Source: Anabas testudineus
Taxonomy: Eukaryota; Chordata; Actinopteri; Anabantiformes; Anabantidae
Direction of reading: 5' to 3'
NCBI RefSeq assembly: GCF_900324465.2
Contig: NC_046624.1
Span: forward strand, 16,397,386-16,461,385
Length of the DNA: 64,000 bases
This document shows positions 1-9,703 of this stretch, piece after piece (positions within the stretch are counted from its first letter, which is position 1; every line of letters begins with the position of its first letter). A program made the translations under genes and the position numbers. The notes beneath the pieces are model-generated. The model made no database searches and was not told the origin of the DNA. It worked only from the letters and a program-made list of their open reading frames with translations.

Positions 1-133
1 CAGGTGACCTGTGATCTCCACAAAGTGTCCAGTCAAAGGTTACTGTGACAAAGGGCAGAGTCACAGTGGTGAGGAGTGATTTTTGTGCATGTAGGAGAAA
101 GGTCTGTTGCCTAACACACCTTGCACTGAATGC

Positions 134-209
<76 letters not shown>

Positions 210-2263
210 AGTCTGGAATAACTAAGTCCAAAAAGCCTCATCATAAATATGTATATATTTTTGCACCCTGGTCTCTCTTTAGCTTTTTAACACCTTAAAA
301 GATTATTGCAGAAAGAGCTTCTTACATTTCTTATTGCTTAACCTTTAATCTCAAGTTTCACACAGTGTGTGTGTGTGTGTGTGTGTGTTCCTACACTGTG
401 GAGAGACAGAAGAACAACACTTGTACAGCATGTGCGTGTGATAAGACTGAACACTGTGTTTATATGTTGGATACAATAATTAACCTATTAGTGACCATAA
501 CACTGCAGGATGTTTTGTCCCTGTTACTCTCTGCACTCAGTGTTTTACTATTCCTGTCAATGCAGTACTTTAACCATCACTACCTCCACTACTGCTTTCC
601 TTACTACAGTACATCCTTCAGTAGTAGAGTTACTTCTGCAGGCTTGATATAATTGTTCCTTAAGGACAAACTAATGTCACCAACTTGTGTTGATTTTCAA
701 TCAACGGAACTGAAAGACAGAAATATTAAATAACCTCACATTTAAAAATGTTCTTAGCTTTGCTTTAAACTAAATGTCTTGTCATTGTCCGGTGGTTGGA
801 TAAAACACTGACGGTTAAGTCGGTGTGGATATTGTTTTTACTGACAGATCTGTAGGTTGGTGTAGTTTCAGGTTGGTTTTGTGGTGGGCCTCAGGTTAAA
901 CTGTTCATCTCACCTCAATTTGCATGATCTTGGACACGACCCTCCACACCCCTTTCCAAAATCATCAACACTTGAAGTGATACTTGTTTGCGAGCCCTGA
1001 TCACCACCCATCGCCTTTTTAATGGAAGGTTTTTAACGATGGTCCTAATTCGGATTTGATTCTGAATAACAAAGCCAGACCACAGACCACACTTTCACTT
1101 GACAGGTATTGATACAACAACTGTGTATCAGCAGTCATCCCTAGTTTCAACATGTTTGCGTTTTACAGGGAGTCTAAGGATGTTGTGATGACTGTGTGCA
1201 TCATGTTATCTGAAACATAATTTATCTGTGATTCAGTCAAAATACAGCGTCACACAATGGCCAAGTCAAAATTTCTAAAAACACTAGACCAAACATTGCT
1301 GACTGTGCATCAACCTGGAAGCTCAGGCATGAAGCACTGTTGGCCTTGCAAATAAAGCATATTAGAGCTGTTTTGACTGCCTGCAGCTTAAACTAACAAT
1401 GACACTATATGTAAAACTGCTTCTACCCCCTGTGATATTCATACACATGTACCAAACATGAGCAGCTCTCCTACTGCAGCCTTGTTGGATACCATATAAT
1501 AAAACTAATACAGGGCACAACAGTGCTGAGTTTTTGATTATTATCTCTAGGTTGTCACATAAAGCAGATGCAATGATGCAACACGCATTCTTCAAAGCCA
1601 TGTGCCTCAATGACACAACAACACACGAGCATTGGTCAATACCACACGTTCATGGTGCAAAAACCAACCACCAGGCGCATGATGATGTTTCTTTCACTGT
1701 TATCTATACAGCTGACAAGCTTATCTTGGCACACCCGTAATGCCACATAAAGTATAAAGTAAGTTAATTTAGCACACAACGTCTCCCTATGCTACACAAT
1801 CATCATTTCTGCTGTGTCTTTACTTCACCCGTCTCCATTTTCCTTCATTTCACAGCTTTTGCTCTGTGTTCAACTCTGCACATCTCTCTGTTGTCAACTT
1901 GCTGATGGTGTAAACAAAGGGTACTGCAGGTAACGTTACCCTAATATAACCTCAATGTTAAATCACCCCAAAACTGAGTAGAGAAAAAATCTGAGGACAA
2001 AAGTGAAAAATCCCATCCTGAGGGGAATACATTTCAGGGTCAGCCCTCGGTGGGGAAAAGCTCAGAGGGTTATCTGGATTTATCAGGACGGCTGGCCTCC
2101 ATCCAGGGATAATTCAGCCATAAAGCAGAGGAGCTTTGACCGGACATTCCAAAGTTTACTGATGAGATGTCCCCTTAATTACGTAATGTGGCCTAACTCT
2201 GTAGGTCTTACTTCCTCAAGCCACTAAACCACAGCAAGGGTCTTTGCAACATCAAGCTTTTTC
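1..2263. other. No gene recognised; microsatellites only
   Basis: No exon chain or known domain is visible on either strand. The short open frames near the left end only translate the GT repeats into Cys-Val runs. The stretch is AT-rich single-copy-looking DNA. It may be intergenic, or it may be a later intron of the leftward gene whose first exon lies at 4728-5007. Confidence 0.5.
136..207. repeat. (GT)n microsatellite, about 36 units
   Basis: An uninterrupted GT dinucleotide run of about 72 bases. A shorter GT run of about 12 units follows at 364-388. Long perfect runs of this kind are usually length-polymorphic. Confidence 0.97.
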
Positions 2264-2616
2264 TAATAGCAGGTACAGGTCGGGGGTTTGAACCTGATGC
2301 AGGCAGCTACAAGAAGCCAGTGCAAAGATCTGAACAGTGGTGCAACATGTGTCCTTTATGGCTGATCCAAAATAAAACATGTGGCTGCAGTTTGGATCAT
2401 CTGGAGGGGTTTGATGGTGCAGCTGGTAACCCCGTCAGTAAGACGCTGCAGTAGTCGAGACGAGACATGACATGAGAGGCTGCACAATGAGTTGGGTTGT
2501 ATAGTCCGAAAGGTAGGGTCTGATCTTTCTGATCTGGAGATACGGTCGGTAAATCTCAGTTGATCATCAATGATCACCCCTCTTTTTTCCACGTATTGGA
2601 AAAAAGAAGTTACCAT
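2264..2616 (-). mobile_element. Decayed LINE fragment (reverse transcriptase C-terminal part)
   Basis: Read on the minus strand, the translation keeps the order of motifs seen at the C-terminal end of teleost non-LTR retrotransposon reverse transcriptases: GVIIDDQLRFTD, then IKPLQMIQTAA, then HVAPLFRSLHWLLVAACIRFK split over an in-frame stop. Intact relatives read like LGVxLDDQLxFTDH, IKPLQMIQNAAARL and HVTPLFxSLHWLPVAARIxFK. At least one stop and several altered stretches show that it is inactive and truncated at both ends. The clade (L2/Rex/CR1-like) is not settled from this piece. Confidence 0.75.
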
Positions 2617-4727
2617 CTGTTAAACCAAGACAGCTGCAATTAACTCGTCTCACATAAATACAAGCTGCCAGACCCACAGCTGATGGTAAACACTTAGCTA
2701 AATTAGGAAGGATGCAGACTCCTTATAAACACAATAAATAATCACAGAACCACGTAGCTGAAGCAACCTGATAAATAACTGCACTGTGAAACAATAAAGT
2801 GACGAGTAACTGAATCAGCAGTAAATACCACAATATCTCAATAATGGCGCTGCTATATTTCCTTCCTTCCTCATTGTGTCAAACGTTGGTGGCGTTTTGG
2901 CGAATGAAACCTGCTTGTGATTATTATGCAAGCTTGGCACAGGTGAACAGGTGAAACATCCATGGCAGCAGAACACAGAGTGGCGTCCCCTCCCTTTCTC
3001 TCTCTAACACAATAGATGGAAGGAATGCTGACCAACCCCGAGCAACACGGCCCCTAGACTTGGAGCTGGCAAACAACTGAAAAATGGAAACAAGTTTTAC
3101 TTTGACAGGCACACAGCTGGCTCTGACTGAAAAATACACAAAAGGAGCAGGGAGGATGTGGAGTTGTGATTCTTTGTCATGAAAAGCAACTGTAACGGCT
3201 GCAGGAGTGTGCCCTTAAACAGCACATAAAGAGAAAGTCAAGCCCAGTACGATTATTATATTTAATGATGTTTTATTTGCCTTTTATCATGGTTTATATT
3301 CCCCCCCCCCCCAGTTCATGCCCCACATGGTCAGAGACATGACCATCAGCTTCTCTTAAAGTTAAATAATCTGCAGTGTTTGAAAAAACCCAGGAAGTCA
3401 CTGGAAAACACTTTCACTTCTTCTGATTGGATTTATACAATCCTGAACTACTCTTTTAACATTCTGGTTTATAAAATGTTCAATAAACCGAACGATAAAA
3501 TAAGAATTTAACTTGTTTTCCAAGTTGCTGCTGTGCTCACGAATCAAAACAAAGATGGCGGCTCGTCGAGCCCCGGGAATCAGCGTCCTGACTCAGGGAA
3601 CAGGGTCCAAATCTTTCTAGTGCAGATCGGATAAAAGATTTTAGCTCCCCGGATGGTTAGAACAGACTCTGTGTATTGTGGATATGTCATCATTACAACG
3701 ACAAGCTATTTAATGGGCGCACATTTTTGAATCATCGCCAGTGTGGTGTCGAAAGCTGGTCTGACCTAACTTAACCTCAACCTAACCCCAAACATCGAGT
3801 TGGGTTAGGTTGATCTGATCATAAGAGGGGGCAAAACAAAAAAAGAGATGTAAAATAACTTTACAGAAACACACAGTTACCAGGGGGCTGGTTTTAAATA
3901 AGCAGCCTGGAGCTTTGATTAAACTAATTCATCCAGAGAATAAGAAGCGATGCGCTCGGATGGACATGATATGACTCTGTCATCAGATAAACTCACTGAA
4001 ATAATAATAATAATAATAGGAGTAAAAAGATGCACATGACTTCAAATGATACCTAGATTTAGACAAAACTCACTTACCAGGTTTCTTTTCACTTATAAGC
4101 TTCATATTGAGGCGAAATGTCAGCTCACGGTTTCCAACAAAACAAAATGCACTTTTCTATATCGATGAATAAGGCTGGATGGTTTCCGACATTTAAAGAG
4201 ACTTCACTCGATGAGGGCAACGACACCTGTCCGCATTCTGCGCTAAAACCGCAAAGTTTTCTAGGATGATCTTTACGCACATCACCCGAAACACTCGGAA
4301 ACAGGGGGCGGAGGAGCCGGCCCATGCAACCCAGCCTTCCGAAGACAAGAGTCGGGTGTTTATTGGCTGAGACAGGCCAGGCCCACTTATCAGGAGCTTT
4401 TTCACCACCGGGAACCGACCAACCACCGAGCAACAGATGCAGCCGAGGATCCAGAAAAACAAGAGGAGATCTCCCTGACGACCGGAGTCTGGTGTGATTG
4501 GATCAGAAAGACCAGCTCCGGATGATCTAGAACACAAGTTAACCTCTAAACTGGAATAGGTAATAATAAAAAGAGATGATGAGGTGATGAAGGTGCACGC
4601 TGGGTGTCAGTGGTTGGACACTGCACGGTTGCGCAAACCCCGGTGTTAAACAGTGCAGGGTGTCAGTCCCCCGGCCGGCTTCACACAAACACACACTTGC
4701 ATTTCCCCAAAGCTAACAGACACTTAC
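2617..4727. other. No firm gene; intron or intergenic DNA
   Basis: No exon of the leftward gene at 4728-5007 could be recognised here, so this is probably its first intron. It contains a poly(C) run at about 3301-3312, a telomere-like inverted repeat at 3778-3812, a short (TAA)n run near 4002-4017 and a YY1-like AAGATGGCGGC motif at 3552-3562. Minus-strand open frames between 4125 and 4537 show no family resemblance. Confidence 0.4.
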
Positions 4728-5007
4728 GGGGTCTGTTCCGTCTCACCGACTCCGTCCTCCTCCGCAGCCTGCACCTCTTGGCCGGGGACCCGTTGCACTC
4801 TGCATCCTCCCCGCGGTGCAGGTGATGCGCGCCGTCCAACGCGCCGCTGCTGTTGGGTCCGGTGCCGGAGCCGAACGCGCCGCCGCCGCCGCCGCCGTTA
4901 GCGGCCACCGCGACGTGCCCGTGAAAGCCCCTCTGGGTCTGCCCGTTGCTCACATGAAAAGGTCCCGACGCACCTTTCTTGTCCACCATTGACTTGGCTT
5001 TATCCAT
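4728..5007 (-). CDS. First coding exon of an unrecognised basic, Gly-rich protein (partial gene)
   Basis: The minus-strand frame opens with ATG at 5007 and runs 93 codons to a strong splice donor (CCC C|GTAAGTG) just below 4728, leaving a phase-1 codon. The peptide begins MDKAKSMVDKKGASGPFHVS, has a six-glycine run in the middle (encoded by GCC/CCG repeats) and ends with a cluster of Arg and Lys including AKRCRLRRR, which resembles a nuclear localisation signal. The exon sits in CpG-rich DNA with an in-frame ATG near the probable promoter, as expected for exon 1 of a broadly expressed vertebrate gene. I do not recognise the family and could not find exon 2 to the left, so most of the gene must lie in a long intron or outside the window. 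Nuclear localisation is inferred only from composition. Confidence 0.55.
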
Positions 5008-5330
5008 GACAGCAGCTAGCCTAGCCTAGCCTAGCCTAGCATCTGCAGCGGGGAATATGCAGGAGCCCGGCCGCTAACAGTGACAACCCGGTTAGCTCAG
5101 CTAGCTAACGTTAGCCGCTTCCAAGCTAGCGAGCCAATCGAGCGATCGGCACAGCCTTAGAGCTCCTAATACAGCGCGACTTCACCGTGAAACATCAAGC
5201 TAAAATGCAACGTCCATTCTTGCTTTAATGCCGCATCACAGGCTGACAGGGGCACCGTGAAAAGCCAGTGTTTCCTTCGAGGTCACTCGCGGTCATTTCT
5301 TCACAGTGAGATCCAGCAGCAGCAGCCTGC
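5008..5330 (-). promoter_or_regulatory. CpG-rich promoter and 5' UTR of the leftward gene
   Basis: CpG frequency rises sharply over about 4780-5330 compared with the AT-rich flanks, marking a CpG-island type promoter. Just upstream of the ATG there is a pentanucleotide repeat (TAGCC units, about 5015-5041) followed by further GCTAGC/GCTAAC motifs up to about 5130. No TATA box is evident. Transcription would run leftward into the exon ending at 4728. Confidence 0.5.
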
Positions 5331-7760
5331 GTGTGTTGGTGGCTGCTACGTCACAGCAGCTCCTCCAGCAGAGGCCTGAACCCGTTCACCTCCTCCGACC
5401 GGTTTACTTTTGCCTTTTTGCAGTTAAAAAAAAAAAAAAAAAAATCACATTGTAATTGTACAGTTCAACACAAAGGAGGTGCAAGAATGGACTCGTCCTG
5501 TGTCGCAGTCTAACTCAGCACCGCGGTGGTTTGAACAAAGTCTAACGTGTATTTACACAGTGTGTGCAGCTGTGGGCTCTATTTATAAGCGTCACTGGTC
5601 GCTGTCATTCTCATACCCCGCAGTGATGTGTGCACAAAGCTGCCAGTTAATGTACCAGTAAGGAAAGAAACAAATGCAGCGTGCACATAGCTGCATGCAA
5701 AAGCACAGCAGGAATAGACTGTACTGAAATCTTTGATTGTGCAGAGCCTGTGTCTGTGACTCTGACCACTGTTGTGTAATAGCTTACAATAAAATATAGT
5801 ACCATATCAAAGAAACGGCCCTTTATTTAATGCATCAAGTTGCACTGATATTAAGATTTATTTCTGTTATTAGAGAGATTAACTAGAGCTCAGCCACGAC
5901 TCAAAGGTCAAACAACAAACAATAACAAGGAGCTCTAGCAAACAAGAATGCTGCAGGCCTGTAGGCATCTGAAGCCACATACACCACATGTTAAACTATA
6001 GATGAAGTAGTATAGAAGTACAAATGATGCATTAATGTGCAAGTACTCGGTTCATTTAGTAGTAGTATCACTGTGACAGTGTAGAAATACTCCTAAAAGT
6101 CAAAGTCCGGCAGTCACATTATTTTAAAGTCAAATATACTCAAAGTTACTCTTAATATGACATTACTGGATTATAATTACTGCTGCATTCATGTGTTCAT
6201 TCCTTTAATGTTGCAACTGGTAACTTATTGATTATATTGAATTACTTTTCATGCTGCAGGGATCAATAACCTAAGATTTTAATGTAATTTATATTGTTAA
6301 TCAGAATCTAAAAACTAACTTCTAAATATGGTTATCAGGTAAATCTAGTGGAGTAAAATTATATTTACCATTCATGTGTAGTGAAAGGAAAATTGTGAAG
6401 TAGCACAAAATAAAGAAGTACAACCACTTAAGTAAATGTGCTTAGTTACCTTCCACCACTGATTTGATAAAATAGATGAGGAATCACAAGCTGTTGTGCA
6501 AGTTACGTAATGCGTAAAAGAGTAACCTTCATTTTGTTATATAATCATAGTTAACCAGACACAATGGAAGTTACCTGAAGTAGTATAAGAATCATCAATA
6601 TGATAAAGAGTAAAATAAAGTAGATTGTGACTTCCTTATTGCAGACATGGCTACAATCACTGAGGGAGTATTATAGTATGTTGAAAACTCTACCTATCAT
6701 TGTTTCTATAATGTCATTTATCCACTTAAGAGAAAACTGCACTTGTGATAACTGTGAGTAGTGGGACTCTTGAGATGCTGCCATCTTGTGGTAACTAATA
6801 ATTAACTCTCCTGTAGCAGGAGTGCTCATGCTCAGAGTAATTCAAAGAAATGTGAGAGTTTTGTGACCATAATTTAATAGCTGAATAGATTCTCAGGTCC
6901 AGTAAAAGTCAGTACCTACTCTTCTCCCTCATAGTTATAATCATTAGGTGCAGCATGTTTGCTCCCAGACGTATCCGTTTACAAGGAAATATCACGGTTT
7001 CAGATATGACATAACCCTTTTCCTTGTTTCCTGTTAATTAATACGACCTATTTTCAACATATGAAATGTTTTTTTTCCTCTCAACGTTTTCACAGAGGAT
7101 GTGACACACTTAAAAAACCTGCAAGGTGTAATTGCAACATCTCCTTAAACTCAGGGAAAGACAGCAGACGCAGGTGAAATCCAATTATAAAACATTAAAG
7201 ACCTGCCGTAACCGATGAGACTTGTTTGCCACTTCAGTGTGATACACCTCAAATCAGCATAAACAGAAATAAATATTAACCATATAACTGTCTGTAATAT
7301 TTAGTCCAGCACAAAGCTGTGAAACTACATGCTTTTATCTAACACCATGGCATGAACGATCGAACAAGAAATATATGAAAACTTTGGTGACATTTTGGGA
7401 AATATTCTTTACTCCATAGCTCTATAGCTAAATGGATAAATACCATATATAAGTAATGTTAATATATATTTAACACATGGATATAAACTGATCTTGCAAG
7501 CAATGAAACAAAAACTACCTGAATCTTAGTTTTATTACCAAAATGAGCCATCAGCATTCTGCTTGTGGCATGTTTCCACCACATAAGGCCTAAATGTGAT
7601 GGCATTAGACACAACATCCATGTAACAGATGATTTCAGCACCTCAGCTGGTTTTGAGGTAGTGAGTGAAGTCGGTCTTTGACTCCACCTGGAATCTACTA
7701 CAGTGACTTTTCTGGACAGTACAGAGAGATTCAGCATCAGGACAAGAGGTCATATTGACT
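5331..7760. other. Intergenic region, repeat-bearing
   Basis: No coding exon recognised. It contains a poly(A) run at about 5427-5444 and an interspersed repeat ending at 6461. About 300 bases next to 7760 are probably 3' UTR of the short-chain dehydrogenase gene transcribed from the right. Confidence 0.5.
5995..6461 (-). mobile_element. Non-autonomous DNA element, hAT-like, degraded
   Basis: The right end at 6420-6461 reads, on the minus strand, CAGTGGTGGAAGGTAACTAA followed by a stretch close to GCACATTTACTTAAG. This is very like the end of an abundant teleost repeat family in which CAGTGGTGGAA begins the terminal sequence. Many stretches of the AAGTAC and GTAAAT type lie inside. The left end is not sharp; 5995 is an estimate from where such words begin. 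There is no transposase frame. Confidence 0.5.
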
Positions 7761-9027
7761 CTACCAAGGAAGTACAGTCCCATCCCAGCTGTACGCCTTG
7801 CCAGTCTTCTCCATATTCAGTGCGTCTATGATGCTCATCAGACACTTCACAGAGCGTTCTGTGCTGAACAGCTGGTCTTTTGGGACATTCCTGTGATACG
7901 GCCGGGAGAGATCTGTGTTTACCGTTCCTGGATGTAAGGACACACACACCACCTGGAAAAGTCAAAAACAACTTTATCAGCTCTGTATAAGTCAGCAGCC
8001 GTGGGTTGACTCTTAAAAATCATATTTACACATTTATGAAACTAAAAAGACTAGAGCCTACTTTAGGTCGACTGCGTCCCAACTCTATAGACAGATTCCT
8101 TGTGGCCATGTTGAGAGCTGCTTTAGACATTCTGTAGCTGTACCAACCCCCAAGGCCTGCAGGGTAGAGAGAGAAAAATGCAGACGAACACAAATGCATG
8201 GGGGAAATATTTGTTTCAGCAGTGACACAGTCTGCATCACGTCGGTAGGTATTATAAATTCTCCTTCAGCACTTACCGTTGTCACCGATGGATCCCACTT
8301 TGGCAGTGATGTTGACAATGATACCACTGTGCTGTTTGTGTTTCTCTACGGGCTGCTGACCAAAACCACCTCCACCCTGATGAAGGAGGGGAGCAAAATG
8401 TTTTGCCATAACCAGTGGACCCACTGTATTAGTCATCAACGTTGAAATGAGGCCCTGAATGGAAATTAAAGAGTGAATCAGGACAGATTAAGAATTGAAT
8501 AAAGCACCTTTAAGAAACAACTGTATTTGATTTGCCTGATGCATCAATTCAATCAGAAAATATTAAATCCAAACAACTTGTAAACAGGGAATGAATGAGA
8601 ATGAGAGTTCCAATAGCTCAGGTGAGTGGAAGTCAGATAAATAAATAAATAAATAAATAAAATAAGTCTCAGGTGGCAGCAGGTGACAGACCTGTGCAGA
8701 AACATCTCTCAGGCTGGTCTCTCCTTTCCCAGAAGGGTGAAGCACTGCAGAGGAGTTGACGAGTAGATCCACTCCACCAAAAGTCTCCTTCACCCGCTCT
8801 GCAGCTGCACAGACGTCCTCCTCCCGGTTCACGTCCAGCCTGAGGACCGTCAGTCTGCCCGGGTGGTCCCCGGCCAGGCCCCGCAGCTCCGCCGCTCGGT
8901 CCGGGTTTCGGCATGTCGCTATAACAGCTGCGAGGGGTTTGTTTCTCAAGACATGTCTGCAAAATTCAAGCCCCAGTCCTCTGCTTGCTCCCTGAATGAG
9001 GGCGACGGGGGCAGCCATGACAGTCAA
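7761..9027 (-). CDS. Short-chain dehydrogenase/reductase, C-factor (CsgA)-like
   Basis: Four minus-strand exons join in frame: 9027-8692, 8454-8277, 8156-8062 and 7952-7761, all with GT/AG borders, giving 266 aa, or 263 from the second ATG at 9018, which starts MAAPVALIQGASRGLG and fits the family better. Visible SDR features are the nucleotide-binding GASRGLG loop near the N-terminus, a downstream LDV, VDLLVNSSA in the place of the NNAG motif, and the active-site YSYRMSKAALN with YxxxK. HPGTVNTDLS follows and the protein ends in DGTVLPW, as in eukaryotic C-factor-like oxidoreductases. A soluble NAD(P)-dependent oxidoreductase is expected; the substrate is unknown. The usual SS before the active-site Tyr reads TA (NITAKVGS). 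It is arranged head to head with nphp1. Confidence 0.88.
8638..8663. repeat. (AAAT)n tetranucleotide repeat in SDR intron 1
   Basis: About six tandem AAAT units lie in the first intron of the SDR gene, roughly 30 bases inside the intron from the exon 1 donor. It is a simple-sequence repeat with no coding content. Confidence 0.85.
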
Positions 9028-9703
9028 TATTTGCTGCCTTCAGGTTCCACCAGAAAAGTCGTTATTTAGAGCAAGAGCGGCAAAAAACGTCACCACACAG
9101 GACAAATTAACCTTTAGTGACAATATTTGATTTTTTATTAATCACTATATATCTATACTATGCATTTCAATTAATACAACTGATAATGGAATGAAATGTG
9201 GAACAATACTGCAATGTTTTCTCCAATTACCTAGATTTTACAATGCCTTAATAGCGCACACAGCATAATACAATTGTAAATTAATTAGATTATGAGAAAA
9301 AAACTTTATTTAGAGATTTATCATGGGAAATATATAACTTTAGTCATTTATTTAACCTTAAAAACGAACTTGAGCAGACTTTTATTTTTGCAGCTTGGTC
9401 TTCCTGTCCAGTAGGCGGCGGTAGCTTAACACGGCCTATAAAATCCAGGAAGGAAGTTAGATAGATTAATATATATGAAATATTAAAATACATGACATAT
9501 TTCACAAAATATAGTAAACTGTATATACAACTAGTTAATACACAACGTTTAATAGCGAAGTTATTAAAGGTAATTTAACAAATGTGGTCAAGTCCAACAC
9601 TAAAGAAGAACTCGGTTGCCTAGCGACCAGTGGAGTGTAGCGTCAGTCAGCTAGCTAGGTTATGTGCTAACACATGGATCATGACACTTAAAACGCCGTT
9701 TGA
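9028..9703. promoter_or_regulatory. Shared head-to-head interval between SDR gene and nphp1
   Basis: The start codons of the leftward SDR gene (9018/9027) and rightward nphp1 (9704) are about 0.68 kb apart with no other gene between them, so promoters of both must lie here or very close. The middle part is AT-rich. The nphp1-proximal 100 bases hold the X-box and several CTAGCTAG-type words. Confidence 0.55.
9615..9627 (+). promoter_or_regulatory. RFX X-box upstream of nphp1
   Basis: GTTGCCTAGCGAC fits the RFX X-box consensus RYYNYY-N-RRNRAC at every position (GTTGCC, T, AGCGAC). It lies 77 bases upstream of the nphp1 ATG. X-boxes bound by RFX factors at this distance are a hallmark of ciliary genes, and nphp1 encodes a transition-zone protein, so location and target agree. 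Binding itself is inferred. Confidence 0.7.

Noticed and set aside
107-298. Open frame of Cys-Val repeats
   Set aside because: It is only the translation of the (GT)n microsatellite and lacks any coding feature.
4125-4537. Minus-strand frames of 102 and 114 codons left of the orphan exon
   Set aside because: Considered as the second exon of the leftward gene, but no convincing acceptor and phase fit was found and the peptides resemble no known family.
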